Source of the DNA: Rhodocyclaceae bacterium
GTDB lineage: Bacteria; Pseudomonadota; Gammaproteobacteria; Burkholderiales; Usitatibacteraceae
Reading direction: 5' to 3'
Assembly: GCA_020247545.1 (NCBI GenBank)
Contig: JADCIX010000023.1
Location: 45,839 to 109,838, forward strand
DNA length: 64,000 bases
A program made the translations under genes and the position numbers. The notes under the pieces were generated by a model. That model made no database searches. It saw nothing but the letters and a program-made list of their open reading frames with translations, and was not told the origin of the DNA. This document shows, in pieces, positions 51,931 to 61,470 of the stretch; within the stretch, counting starts at the first letter, position 1, and every line of letters starts with the position of its first letter.

Positions 51931-53685
51931 TTGATTGCTGACACCGAATCTACCTTCGATCACAACGCCCCGGCGGTCGCTGAAGGCACCGCCCGTATCG
52001 GTGAGTTGTTGGTTGCGCGTGGCAAGCTGGAACACGCCAATCTCGAACGCGCCCTGAAGGTGCAGGAAGCCGCTCGCGCCACAGGTAGCCGGGAAAAACT
52101 TGGATCAATTCTGACAAGGATGGGAATGTTGTCCCACCGCGAACTCGCTGTGGCACTCGTCGCGCAGCGTGGATGGACGATGATCGAGGTGGGCGAGTTT
52201 CCTGAGTTGCCCGTCTTGGAAGAAACGGTTTCCTCGCGTTTTATTCAAGAAGCGCGTTCTATCCCAGTCGCCGACAACGAAGGCGAAATGGTGTTGGCGA
52301 TGGTCGACCCGCAAGATACCTTCACCGTACAAGCATTTGCTGCGGCGACCGGCAAAAAGGTGGTCGCAAAATTACTCACTGCAAATGATTTTGACATCGT
52401 CTACGAACGACTTTACGGTGCCGGCAAATCGTCGATGGGGCAAATCGTTGACGACATCTCGACCCGCGACGAAGAACAAGAGTTTGGTGATATCGAGCAC
52501 CTGAAGGATCTTGCCTCAGAAGCGCCAGTCATCCGGTTGGTAAACTTAGTCATCAACCACGCTCTAGAACGCCGCGCGTCTGATATTCACATTGAGCCAT
52601 TCGAGAACCGCTTGATTGTGCGATATCGCATCGATGGCGTGTTGCACGAGACCGAATCACCACCACGCCGACTATCGGCTGCGGTAATTTCGCGTGTCAA
52701 GATCATGGCGAACCTTGATATCGCCGAACGCCGTTTGCCGCAGGATGGACGCATCAAGATGCGCATACAGGGCAAGGAGATTGATTTGCGTGTGTCCACG
52801 GTGCCCACAATGCACGGTGAATCGGTGGTAATGCGCATCCTTGACAAGGGTGGTGTGGCGCTGGATTTTGCCGCGCTTGGATTTGACGACACGAACTTGA
52901 AGGTGTTTCTCGATTTGCTTTCGCAGCCGCACGGTGTATTGCTTGTGACTGGGCCGACGGGTTCTGGCAAGACCACGACGCTCTACACCGCGCTTGACCG
53001 CCTGAATCAGCCCGACGTCAAAATTCTAACCGTCGAAGATCCGGTCGAATATCAGATGCCCGGCATCAACCAAATTCAAGTGAAGCCACAGATTGATTTG
53101 ACGTTTGCCAATGCATTGCGATCCATCGTCCGTCAGGATCCGGACGTCATCATGATTGGTGAAATTCGCGACTTAGAAACCGCACAGATTGCCGTGCAGT
53201 CCGCCTTGACGGGGCACTTGGTGATGTCCACCGTGCACACCAACGACGCCGCTTCGACCATTAACCGTCTGATCGACATGGGTGTTGATGACTATCTGTT
53301 GACTTCAACGGTAATCGGCATACAGGCGCAACGTCTTGTCAGGCGACTATGTAACCACTGCAAGACGCCGTATCACCCGGTCGATGAAGTCGTCGAACAG
53401 ATGGGATTGAAGCGTTTCACAAAAGCGGAACGTGTGACCCTGTTTCATGCCAAGGGTTGCGAGCATTGTGCCCACACCGGCTACTTGGGCCGCGAGTGCA
53501 TCATGGAAGTATTGCCGATGACAGATCACCTTCGCAGCCTTGTGATGAAGCACGGTACCGCCTCTGAGATGCGCCAGGCCGCAGTGGCAGAGGGTATGGA
53601 GACCATGTATGAGAATGGTCTAAAGAAAGCGGTACAAGGTGTCACAACGATCGAAGAAGTCCTACGCGTCACCCGCGAAGACTAA
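51931..53685 (+). CDS. gspE: Type II secretion ATPase GspE
   Basis: GspE drives pseudopilus assembly from the cytoplasm. The 584 residues have a T2SSE N-terminal domain, Walker A GPTGSGKT (341-348), Walker B with the His box (PDVIMIGEIRD, 404-414; TGHLVMSTVHTNDA) and a zinc site with C474, C477, C510 and C513. The apparent start is TTG 51931; no ATG lies before the conserved N-terminal segment (GTARIGELLVARGKL). The 220-bp gap upstream presumably contains the operon promoter, but I cannot point to a convincing one. Confidence 0.95.
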   Translation: MIADTESTFDHNAPAVAEGTARIGELLVARGKLEHANLERALKVQEAARATGSREKLGSILTRMGMLSHRELAVALVAQRGWTMIEVGEFPELPVLEETVSSRFIQEARSIPVADNEGEMVLAMVDPQDTFTVQAFAAATGKKVVAKLLTANDFDIVYERLYGAGKSSMGQIVDDISTRDEEQEFGDIEHLKDLASEAPVIRLVNLVINHALERRASDIHIEPFENRLIVRYRIDGVLHETESPPRRLSAAVISRVKIMANLDIAERRLPQDGRIKMRIQGKEIDLRVSTVPTMHGESVVMRILDKGGVALDFAALGFDDTNLKVFLDLLSQPHGVLLVTGPTGSGKTTTLYTALDRLNQPDVKILTVEDPVEYQMPGINQIQVKPQIDLTFANALRSIVRQDPDVIMIGEIRDLETAQIAVQSALTGHLVMSTVHTNDAASTINRLIDMGVDDYLLTSTVIGIQAQRLVRRLCNHCKTPYHPVDEVVEQMGLKRFTKAERVTLFHAKGCEHCAHTGYLGRECIMEVLPMTDHLRSLVMKHGTASEMRQAAVAEGMETMYENGLKKAVQGVTTIEEVLRVTRED

Positions 53686-53851
53686 CAATCGAAATGGCAT
53701 TCACGACGCATCAGGATTGTTGCAATCACACGCGACCTGCCTTGCCACCGGCAAAGGTGGGGGCGTTGTTCGTGTGCTCGCGCGTAATCGCGCCGCCCTG
53801 TTGCGCCATGCCGAGCCATGCTGAGCCATTTCGGGAATAAGTGATATTGCG

Positions 53852-55108
53852 ATGCCACTTTTCCAATACAAAGCTGTCAGCCCCGCAGGTGAAATGCAAG
53901 AAGGCGTGCTCGATGCCGCCTCACAAGACGGTGTGATCGCACACCTAAAGACGCTCGGGTTAATTCCGATTCGTGCCGCTGAAGTTTCCGCGCAAGGCGC
54001 GGTGCAGCGATTGTCGGGTTCGCCCGCAAGCAGCGACGGCAAAGCCGCCGCATGGTCGTTGTTCTCCTCCCAAAACGTCGGGCAGGCAGAGTTGGCGATC
54101 ATCACGCGAGAACTCGCGACGCTGCTCAAAGCCGGGCTGCCGCTCGATCGAAGCTTGGAAATATTAATTAACCTGGCCGAGCGCGAACGTATGCGCGAGC
54201 TGCTGCTGGCTATTCGTAACGAAGTGCGCGGTGGCTCATCGTTATCCAAGGCACTCGACCAGCATCGCAATGTGTTTACGCGCTTCTATATCAACATGGT
54301 TAAGGCGGGTGAAGCCGGTGGCTCGCTTGGTGGTGTGTTGTTGCGCCTCGCCGACTACATGGAGCGGGCGAAGGAGCTGCGCGATACGGTTGTGTCTGCG
54401 CTGATTTATCCGGTGTTTTTGCTCGGTGGCGCGTTGGTGTCGATTTGCCTTATCTTGTTGGTGGTGGTGCCGCAGTTCAAACAAATTTTTCTGCAATCGG
54501 GCGCGGCGATATCAACTGCGACGGCGGCATTGTTCTCCGTGAGTTTTTTCTTGCGCGATAGTTGGCAAATCCTGATTGCTGTCACGCTTGGTACTGTTTG
54601 GCTGGTGTCGCGTTCGTTTCAACAGCCGGCTTCCAAAGCGCGTTGGGATCGACGGATGCTCGGCTGGGGAATCATCGGCAAGCTGATTGGTCGCATCGAG
54701 ATGGCACGTTTTGCGAGGTCACTCGCAACGTTGCTGGAGAACGGCGTGCCGCTGCTGTCGAGCATGTTCATTCTGAAAGAAACGATCAACAATGCGGTGT
54801 TCCGTGACGCGCTTGAATTTGTCGCTCGTGAACTAAAGGAAGGCCGCGGTTTTGCCAAGCCGATGCTGGAGACCAATGTATTTCCGAAGCTTGCAGTGCA
54901 GATGATCTCGGTCGGCGAAGAAACTGGCAAGCTTAGTGAAATGTTGTATCAAGTTGCTGACGTCTACGACCGCGAAGTGGCGTTGCTGATTAAGCGCGCG
55001 TTGGCGTTGCTACAGCCAGTGTTGATTGTTTTCTTGGCGGGATTTATCGCTGGCATCATGTTCTTGTTGCTAGATCCGATGCTCGGCATGATGGACATCA
55101 AATTTTGA
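53852..55108 (+). CDS. gspF: Type II secretion inner-membrane protein GspF
   Basis: GspF is the polytopic platform that works with GspE. The 418 residues contain two T2SSF domains, each ending in membrane helices; TRELATLLKAGLPLDRSLEI and ARSLATLLENGVPLLSSM are the paired motifs. The gap to gspE is 166 bp, larger than elsewhere in the operon, with no gene in it. Confidence 0.96.
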   Translation: MPLFQYKAVSPAGEMQEGVLDAASQDGVIAHLKTLGLIPIRAAEVSAQGAVQRLSGSPASSDGKAAAWSLFSSQNVGQAELAIITRELATLLKAGLPLDRSLEILINLAERERMRELLLAIRNEVRGGSSLSKALDQHRNVFTRFYINMVKAGEAGGSLGGVLLRLADYMERAKELRDTVVSALIYPVFLLGGALVSICLILLVVVPQFKQIFLQSGAAISTATAALFSVSFFLRDSWQILIAVTLGTVWLVSRSFQQPASKARWDRRMLGWGIIGKLIGRIEMARFARSLATLLENGVPLLSSMFILKETINNAVFRDALEFVARELKEGRGFAKPMLETNVFPKLAVQMISVGEETGKLSEMLYQVADVYDREVALLIKRALALLQPVLIVFLAGFIAGIMFLLLDPMLGMMDIKF

Positions 55109-55127
55109 TTTTTATAGAGAGCTTGTT

Positions 55128-55556
55128 ATGAAGGTAACAAACATGCGTCGCAATGGATTCACACTGATTGAAATCATCATTGTCATCACCATCATCGGCC
55201 TCGTGGTGGCGTGGGCCGGTAATCGGATTTTTGGGCAAGGCGACAAGGCAAAATCCGGCTTGGCGAAGGGGCGCATCAGCGAGATCTCAGCTCAACTTGA
55301 TACGTACAAACTCGATACCGGACGCTATCCGACCACGGCGGAAGGATTGCGGGCGTTGCTGGTGAATCCCGGCTCGGCGACCAACTGGAACGGCCCGTAT
55401 GTGAGGAATGCGGACGCGCTGAAAGACCCTTGGAATAACGATATGATTTACAAGTCGCCGGGCGACGCCAATCGCCCGTTTGAGTTGACTTCACTTGGCG
55501 CAGATGGCAAAGAAGGCGGCGAGGGTGCCGATCGGGATGTCCGCTCTTGGGATTGA
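55128..55556 (+). CDS. gspG: Major pseudopilin GspG
   Basis: GspG is the main subunit of the T2SS pseudopilus. The 142-residue precursor has a ten-residue leader ending MRRNG and then FTLIEIIIVITIIGLVV, with Glu5 of the mature protein. The C-terminal calcium-binding loop region (SLGADGKEGGEGADRDV) is typical. AGAG before ATG 55128 supports that start; ATG 55143 is possible but makes a very short leader. Confidence 0.97.
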   Translation: MKVTNMRRNGFTLIEIIIVITIIGLVVAWAGNRIFGQGDKAKSGLAKGRISEISAQLDTYKLDTGRYPTTAEGLRALLVNPGSATNWNGPYVRNADALKDPWNNDMIYKSPGDANRPFELTSLGADGKEGGEGADRDVRSWD

Positions 55557-55586
55557 TCTGTCGCCGCTAATGGCGGGTACCGGCGC

Positions 55587-56090
55587 ATGATACAGCCTAG
55601 GGGCATCCCTACGGCGCGCTTCGGTCGGAGTTTGGGCTTTACGCTGCTTGAGCTGGTGTTAGTGGTGATGCTGATCGCCCTGATGTTCACGCTCGTCCCG
55701 CGCATGATGGGCAGTGGTGTTTCGGGCGCTGAGTTAAAGTCCAACGTCCGTGCAATTGCCGCTGCCATGAAACTCGCGCGCGATTCGGCGATCAATACGC
55801 GACGGGATGTGTTTGTGACCGTCAACGTCGTGAGTCGTGAATTCACCACGACCTATGAAGACAAGATCTACAAGCTCAATCAACAGCTGATACTGAGGCT
55901 GTTCACCGCGCAGGCCGATCAAATCAATGAACAGACCGCTAGCTTCCGCTTTTATCCGGATGGTTCTTCAAATGGCGGTCGAGTCACGGTCGCGGCGGGT
56001 GAGGCGGGAAACGTACGGGAGTTTGCCATCGACGTGGATTGGTTGACCGGTCGGGTGACGGTAGCTGATCTTCAAGCGACAAAAGGCTAG
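55587..56090 (+). CDS. gspH: Minor pseudopilin GspH
   Basis: GspH is a minor pseudopilin of the tip complex. The 167-residue precursor has leader ...RSLG and FTLLELVLVVMLIALMF with Glu5. The rest is a GspH-type beta domain (SFRFYPDGSSNGG). It is followed within 14 bp by a repeat insertion that reaches into gspI. Confidence 0.92.
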   Translation: MIQPRGIPTARFGRSLGFTLLELVLVVMLIALMFTLVPRMMGSGVSGAELKSNVRAIAAAMKLARDSAINTRRDVFVTVNVVSREFTTTYEDKIYKLNQQLILRLFTAQADQINEQTASFRFYPDGSSNGGRVTVAAGEAGNVREFAIDVDWLTGRVTVADLQATKG

Positions 56091-56103
56091 GATCTGTGGG
56101 TAT

Positions 56104-56304
56104 TTTCAGGCAAAAATGCGTGGAAATGCTCGTCTTTTCGAGGGTTTTCCAAAGCGCGCCTCCCTGCCCGGCCAACACTCGCTCTGTGAAGACGGAGAAA
56201 TTGCACTGCGGCCTTCGCCGGGGCAACACTCGCTGCGCGGAGGAGGAGAAATTGGGCCCCGGCCTCCGCCGGGGCAGCACTCGCTGCGCGAGTGCTGGCT
56301 TTAC
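56104..56304 (+). repeat. Repeat insertion between gspH and gspI with 51-bp tandem units
   Basis: The stretch opens with a TTTCAGG-family copy (56104-56133). It is followed by three units of a ~51-bp tandem repeat beginning at 56169, 56219 and 56270 (CGGGGCAACACTCGCTGCGC is the unit head; the third is cut short at gspI). Read in the gspI frame the unit encodes GLRRGNTRCAEEEKLGP. Confidence 0.8.
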
Positions 56305-56794
56305 CTTGTTGGAAATCTTGGTAGCGCTGACGCTGTTGGCGCTGGCGATGGGCATCATCATGCAGATCTTTTCACGCGGCGTGAATGGTGCTGACTTGGC
56401 CGACCGTTATGCCAAGGCGGCGATGCTGGCCGAATCCCGACTCGCCAGCGTTGGCATTGAAGAGGCATTGTCTGAGGGCGATACCAGCGGCCAATTCGAC
56501 GATGACTTCGGCTGGACCATGTCGGTGCGCGCCTATGTGTCCGCCAATGAACCGGCGACACCCTCCACGCTGGAAACGGCCGCGCTGGCGAATGCGCAAG
56601 CCACCGGCGTGGGCGGTACATCTGCCTCGACGCTGGCACCCACCGCGCCGACCACAACGCTCGGCAACGTCGATATCGATTCACTGCTGTTTGTGCGCTT
56701 GTATGAAATCGAGCTCAGCGTGACGTTCAAAACCGACGATGGCCGTCAGCGCGCAGTCACGCTTAACACGATGAAGATTGGACCGCGCGTGTGA
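56252..56794 (+). CDS. gspI: Minor pseudopilin GspI with repeat-derived leader
   Basis: GspI is a minor pseudopilin of the tip complex. The mature part starts FTLLEILVALTLLALAMG with Glu5. The start is not obvious. The frame is open from GTG 56096 (67-residue leader) and has ATG 56126, but TTG 56252 has AGGAGG at 56241-56246, five bases away, and gives a 16-residue basic leader (MGPGLRRGSTRCASAG) as prepilins usually have. I therefore prefer 56252 (180 residues). The ribosome-binding site and leader lie in the 51-bp tandem repeat. The mature body has an unusual Thr- and Ala-rich insert (residues ~100-135). Confidence 0.85.
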   Translation: MGPGLRRGSTRCASAGFTLLEILVALTLLALAMGIIMQIFSRGVNGADLADRYAKAAMLAESRLASVGIEEALSEGDTSGQFDDDFGWTMSVRAYVSANEPATPSTLETAALANAQATGVGGTSASTLAPTAPTTTLGNVDIDSLLFVRLYEIELSVTFKTDDGRQRAVTLNTMKIGPRV

Positions 56795-57537
56795 TGCCGA
56801 CGCGCCCGATCTTCCCAGCCGGTGGCGTGAAGAAATTCCGACAAAATGCGGGTTTCACTCTGATCGAAATTTTGCTGGTCATGAGCCTGATGGCAGCGAT
56901 GATGGGCATGATTTATGCCTCGCTCAATGTGGGCGTGAGAGCATGGGATGCTGGCGAGGCGCGTGTGTCGGAAGCCTCCGACTTGCGGGGGGTGGAACGC
57001 TTCCTGCGACGTGAGTTAGGACAGATTTTTCCGACAAGGTGGCGCGGCATTACGCAGCCCTACATCGCTTTTGAAGGATCGCGTACCACCCTGCGTTATG
57101 TGACGTCGCTCAATCTCGAAGCATCACTCCAGAACGGCGCTGCCGGTGGTTTGCAGTGGGCCGAGCTGGCGCTTGCCGATGGTGGAATATTGCAATTAAA
57201 CCGACAGCCATTTGATAACACCGCGCAGAATTTTGATGCGCTGGTCTCGCCAACCCGCGACCAACTCAGCACCAACCCACCCGTACCACCGGTTCGCTTG
57301 ATGGACAACGTGACCGCCTTTGAGATTGCCTACTTTGGTGCAGAGACTGACATCGCCGAGCCGACATGGCGGGAAGAGTGGCGCGATCTCGCCCGGCTGC
57401 CGACCCTAATTCGCATCAAGGTTTCAACCAATCGCGGCCGTGACGCGCCCGACATGGTGTTTGCGCTGAAGGTGGGAGAGGAGGCAGGCTGTCTGGCCAG
57501 CAATTTCAGCCGCCAATGTGGTCCGAGGGCGCGATGA
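56794..57537 (+). CDS. gspJ: Minor pseudopilin GspJ
   Basis: GspJ is a minor pseudopilin. ATG 56794 shares a base with the gspI stop (TGATG) and gives 247 residues with leader ...RQNAG and FTLIEILLVMSLMAAMMG. The GspJ body includes RGVERFLRRELGQIFP and RWRGITQPYIAFEG. Its end overlaps the gspK start (ATGA). Confidence 0.93.
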   Translation: MPTRPIFPAGGVKKFRQNAGFTLIEILLVMSLMAAMMGMIYASLNVGVRAWDAGEARVSEASDLRGVERFLRRELGQIFPTRWRGITQPYIAFEGSRTTLRYVTSLNLEASLQNGAAGGLQWAELALADGGILQLNRQPFDNTAQNFDALVSPTRDQLSTNPPVPPVRLMDNVTAFEIAYFGAETDIAEPTWREEWRDLARLPTLIRIKVSTNRGRDAPDMVFALKVGEEAGCLASNFSRQCGPRAR

Positions 57538-58538
57538 GGCATATCACGTGCCACCAAAACCAGCGCGGTGTCGCACTCATCATCGTGCTGTGGATCATCA
57601 CGCTCCTGATGGTGATTGCGGCGTCGTTCATCCAGACCATGCGCACCGACGTGAACGTCGTTACAAACTCGCTGTCCCGAGTGAAATCTGAAGCGCTGGC
57701 CGATGCCGGCTTGCAGCGCGCGCTGTATGAGCTTTACAAACCACAGAACATTGAAGGCCGCTGGAACACCGACGGCAGCAGCCGGGAATGGTTGTACCGC
57801 GATATTGTTGTGAACATCACCATGCAGGACGAAACGGGCAGAATCGACATAAATCGCGCCAACGACGAGCTGATGCGCGGGCTGCTGCTATCCCAAGGGG
57901 TGCCGGAGGAAGACGCTTCTAAATTGGTGGACGCCATCGCCGATTGGCGGGATGCGGACTCGAATCGGCGACTAAAGGGTGCGGAGGCACCCGAATACAC
58001 CGTGGCGGGCCTTTCCTACGGCCCAGCGAACGCGCTGTTTCAGTCGACCGAGGAACTCAAATTGGTGCTCGGCATGACGCCCGAAATCTATGCGAGAATC
58101 GCACCATGGATTACCGTGTACTCCGGACAGCCCGGCATCAACGAGCAAATCGCGACCCGCGAAGTATTGCGTGCCCTGCCGAATGTGAGTGAAGAGGCGA
58201 TTGACGAATACCTTACGCGGCGCGACATCGCCCGCGCCTCCCGTCGCCCGATCCCGAATTTTCAACAAAACCTATTCCGCAGCACTTCCAACAACCAAAC
58301 GCCGGTGCGCATCCGCACGGAAGCTGTATTTGCCGACGGGAATCGTTTTGTCCGGGAGGTGGTAGTGCGTCGTTACACCGACCCCAAGCGTCCGTATGCC
58401 TACCTTACTTGGAAGGAGGGGCGTGATTTGCCAAATTCGCCTGACTTGGCGTTGTCTGCGGATGACAACGCTGCAACATCTGGTAACACGTCCTCGTCTA
58501 CGCTGGGCAAGGCGGTCTCGCCGATTAAGGCCCCATAA
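57534..58538 (+). CDS. gspK: Minor pseudopilin GspK
   Basis: GspK caps the pseudopilus tip. ATG 57534 overlaps the gspJ stop and gives 334 residues. The prepilin site is NQRG then VALIIVLWIITLLMVIA, without Glu5, as is normal for GspK. The large domain contains DETGRIDINRAND and a helix-hairpin-helix-like region (EQIATREVLRALPNVSEEAI). Confidence 0.95.
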   Translation: MRHITCHQNQRGVALIIVLWIITLLMVIAASFIQTMRTDVNVVTNSLSRVKSEALADAGLQRALYELYKPQNIEGRWNTDGSSREWLYRDIVVNITMQDETGRIDINRANDELMRGLLLSQGVPEEDASKLVDAIADWRDADSNRRLKGAEAPEYTVAGLSYGPANALFQSTEELKLVLGMTPEIYARIAPWITVYSGQPGINEQIATREVLRALPNVSEEAIDEYLTRRDIARASRRPIPNFQQNLFRSTSNNQTPVRIRTEAVFADGNRFVREVVVRRYTDPKRPYAYLTWKEGRDLPNSPDLALSADDNAATSGNTSSSTLGKAVSPIKAP

Positions 58539-58556
58539 AGGTAAGATGCGGGTCTT

Positions 58557-59936
58557 ATGTCCGCCGTTATCCCTTCTTCTGCCGAAACCAGCCGTCCTGC
58601 CAATGCCGCGCTGCGCATCGTTGTGCCGCGCGGTGTGGTGAATTTCTGGCGTTGGTGGAGCACGGAGCTACGGGGTGTTTTTCGCCCATGGCTCGACAAA
58701 TATTGGGTCGATCGCGCTGATACAGTCGACATCCAGCTCACGGCTGACACGGAGACAACACAGCCCACCACGCCATTGCCACCTCGAATTGCGGGACGTG
58801 ACGTGCGGATTTTGGTTGACGTGGCCCATGTACTTCGAAAGAGTGTCGCCTATCCGGCCGTTGTTGAAGAGAATCTTGGTGCGGTCATCGAGAACGACCT
58901 CGATCGCCAGACGCCGTTTACGGCGGATCAAATTTTTTTGGCGCATCGGATTGAACGCCGCTACGAGGCAGCCGATGGCGTGGCCAAGATTGACGTTGAG
59001 CTGATGATCGTTTTGCGTCGTGTTGTTGCGCCGTTGCTTGAGCGGGTGCGCGCTGCCGGCGGCGCAGTGTACTCCGTGGTGATTCCCGGCACCACAGACG
59101 GTGTGCCGGTGGAGCTGCTATCGGTCTCGGAACGTCGTTCGCGCCGCCTCAGTCGATTACAAAAGGTGAATCTGCTGCTGCTTGCTGCGCTGGTGCTGCT
59201 CATTCTTGCCGCGATGATGGTGCCAACGCTGCAGCGCTATGCGACCGTGCAGGCGCTGACACCGATGGTCGAGAAGGCGCGTAGTGAAGCCGAAGCGACG
59301 CGGAAGATTGAAACGGAATTCCAGCGCCTGTTACAGGAGTATCAATTCGCGACGACCAGGAAACACCAAGCTTTCGCTGCCATCGATATCATCGAAGAAC
59401 TTACGCGGCTGTCTCCCGATACGACCTGGCTGCAGAGTTTAGAAATGAAATCCCCGCCCGGTGGCAACAAGGCGAACCGCAGTGTGCGCGAGGTACAGCT
59501 CATTGGCGAAGCCGCCGCTGCTTCGAAGATGATTGAGCTGCTTGAGCAGTCGCCACTTCTACAAAACACCACACAGCGTGCGCAGACCACTCGTGGGTCG
59601 CAGCCCAACACCGAGCGTTTCCAGATCGCCACCGAGTTAAAGCCGCGTCAGCTTCCTGAGTTGATCGATTTGATCGCGATACCTGCCGTGCCAGTTGTGC
59701 CCACATTACCCAAGGCTAGCTTGCCAGAAAATGCCGCGCCGCCAGCCACAGGGAAGACGGCCCCGACGACGACTGGGTCTGTGCAAACCCAGCCGTCCGC
59801 ATCGACTTTGCCGGCTGCTGTAGCAGGACCAGGCAAAACCACGCGAGCAGAAAAGACGAGCAATCCCGTGACATCAAATTTCAGCAAGCCGCCGGTCGCT
59901 GCACCTGCGGTCTTCGCGATCAAGGCTGCGCCATGA
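58557..59936 (+). CDS. gspL: Type II secretion protein GspL
   Basis: GspL links the GspE ATPase to the periplasmic parts. The 459 residues have a cytoplasmic PilM-like part (~70-185), a membrane helix (~205-225, LLLLAALVLLILAAMMV) and a PilN-like periplasmic domain with a coiled coil (~235-370). The last ~80 residues are a Pro- and Thr-rich tail of low complexity. It overlaps gspM by ATGA. Confidence 0.88.
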   Translation: MSAVIPSSAETSRPANAALRIVVPRGVVNFWRWWSTELRGVFRPWLDKYWVDRADTVDIQLTADTETTQPTTPLPPRIAGRDVRILVDVAHVLRKSVAYPAVVEENLGAVIENDLDRQTPFTADQIFLAHRIERRYEAADGVAKIDVELMIVLRRVVAPLLERVRAAGGAVYSVVIPGTTDGVPVELLSVSERRSRRLSRLQKVNLLLLAALVLLILAAMMVPTLQRYATVQALTPMVEKARSEAEATRKIETEFQRLLQEYQFATTRKHQAFAAIDIIEELTRLSPDTTWLQSLEMKSPPGGNKANRSVREVQLIGEAAAASKMIELLEQSPLLQNTTQRAQTTRGSQPNTERFQIATELKPRQLPELIDLIAIPAVPVVPTLPKASLPENAAPPATGKTAPTTTGSVQTQPSASTLPAAVAGPGKTTRAEKTSNPVTSNFSKPPVAAPAVFAIKAAP

Positions 59937-60619
59937 GCGCCACGCCGACGACCTTCACGACAACTACTGCGGCGCCGACTTCACCGTTCAGGCGATTGAC
60001 ACCGACGGCGAATCGAAACGCAGCCATTGCGCTGTTGATTGCTACGTTACTGATCGGGTTTGCGGCGATCGCGTTTCCGGCGTGGTGGCTCTACGATCAT
60101 TACGACTCCCGCGCGGCGCAACTGGCACGTCAGCAGCGTAGCTACTCATCGCTCAACGAGTTACGCCCAACATTAATGAAAGCCCTAGAGGCATTGAAGG
60201 CGAAAGATACCAAGAAGTTCTTTCTCAAGGGTGCCACGGCGGCCTTGGCAGGAGCGGATTTGCAGGAGATGGCGCGCGGCGTCATTGAAGCAAACAACGG
60301 TAGGTTATTGTCATCACAGTTGCTTCCGCACAAGGACGAAAACGGTTATCGGCAAATTAATGCCACCATCCGAATGACAGCGAACATCCAAAACCTTCGC
60401 CAAGTGTTGCATGTTATGGAGGGGCGGGAGCCTTATCTGTTCCTCGATAATCTGACCGTGCTCGCACAGGTTCCATCCGGGTTCAAACCACAGCCCGGAT
60501 TTGAGCCGGAAATGTTTGTGCAGTTTGACGTGTCCGGGCTGGTGCCCATTACGCCAGTTGCGCCGCCGACTGATACCAAGCCAGCCGCTAGCAAAACGGC
60601 CGCCAAGGCCAAATCATGA
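59933..60619 (+). CDS. gspM: Type II secretion protein GspM (PF10741 type)
   Basis: GspM is the partner of GspL. The 228 residues have one membrane helix (~30-52) and a periplasmic ferredoxin-like domain with VIEANNGRLLSSQLLP and REPYLFLDNLTV, typical of the type seen in Betaproteobacteria. ATGA overlaps join it to gspL on the left and the next gene on the right. Confidence 0.88.
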   Translation: MSATPTTFTTTTAAPTSPFRRLTPTANRNAAIALLIATLLIGFAAIAFPAWWLYDHYDSRAAQLARQQRSYSSLNELRPTLMKALEALKAKDTKKFFLKGATAALAGADLQEMARGVIEANNGRLLSSQLLPHKDENGYRQINATIRMTANIQNLRQVLHVMEGREPYLFLDNLTVLAQVPSGFKPQPGFEPEMFVQFDVSGLVPITPVAPPTDTKPAASKTAAKAKS

Positions 60620-61458
60620 CGCCGCGCTACGTCATCAGCGCAACACTGGGTGCGCTGCTCACCGTCTCGCTGGCGCTGATCGGTTGGGAGACCGACTGGG
60701 GCCGCGCCATCGGCGGCACCAGTGGTTATGCGTCCGTAAACAAACGCGCGTCACTAGACACCAGAGTCCTGCCACAATTTGCCTTGGCACCGTTGTTCCC
60801 TTCTGGTTCGGGCTATCGAGAGACCGTCGAACGGCCGCTGTTTATTCCGACCCGCCGGCCCGCACCTGTCGGCAACACGACGCAGATGGCGATGAAAAAA
60901 GGCCAGTTCCGCCTCACCGGTACGACCGTCAGTGAACAAGTGTCGGTTGCGTATTTATTTGAAACCAGCACCAACAAAACCTTGCGTGTAAACCGGGGCG
61001 CGGAGGTAAATGGCATCACGGTGGAGAGTGTGAGTGCCAATCGTGTCGTGTTGAAACAAGGTGACGAAACCGAAGAATTGTTCCTGCGCACTGCAAACTC
61101 GCCCAAACCGCCCCCGCCGCCGCCAGCGGTCGCTGCCGCGCCTGGGCAAAACCCCGGCCAAGCGCCCGGCATCCCTAGCAATGTTGCGCAGGCGGGTCAG
61201 GTGCCTGCCGGGGCACAAATGCCCGCCCCAATGCCTTCCTTTGCCCCGCCTGGTGTTAATGTTCAAGCGGGATTGCCACCCGGTGCAGTCATGAGTGCTC
61301 CGCCGGTGCCGACCGGCATGAGCGCTGGTGGGCCACCGCTACCGGGGGGGCAAAACCCCAATATGAACAGCCCAACTGATCCTGCCGCCACGCCGGCCAC
61401 AGTGGACCCGAATAATCCTGTAGTGCGCCGACGCCGTTTCCAGAATTTGCCGCAGTAA
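60616..61458 (+). CDS. GspC/GspN-like periplasmic protein with proline-rich tail
   Basis: This 280-residue protein has one N-terminal membrane helix (~7-24). A small domain at ~85-160 reads FRLTGTTVSEQVSVAYLFET followed by NRGAEVNGITVESVSANRVV, as in the homology region of GspC and PilP, which contacts the secretin. From ~163 to the end it is rich in Pro, Gly, Ala and Gln with no fold visible. No other gspC exists in this operon, so it may fill that role. It ends 12 bp before gspD. Confidence 0.78.
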   Translation: MTPRYVISATLGALLTVSLALIGWETDWGRAIGGTSGYASVNKRASLDTRVLPQFALAPLFPSGSGYRETVERPLFIPTRRPAPVGNTTQMAMKKGQFRLTGTTVSEQVSVAYLFETSTNKTLRVNRGAEVNGITVESVSANRVVLKQGDETEELFLRTANSPKPPPPPPAVAAAPGQNPGQAPGIPSNVAQAGQVPAGAQMPAPMPSFAPPGVNVQAGLPPGAVMSAPPVPTGMSAGGPPLPGGQNPNMNSPTDPAATPATVDPNNPVVRRRRFQNLPQ

Positions 61459-61470
61459 CGAAACCATAAA

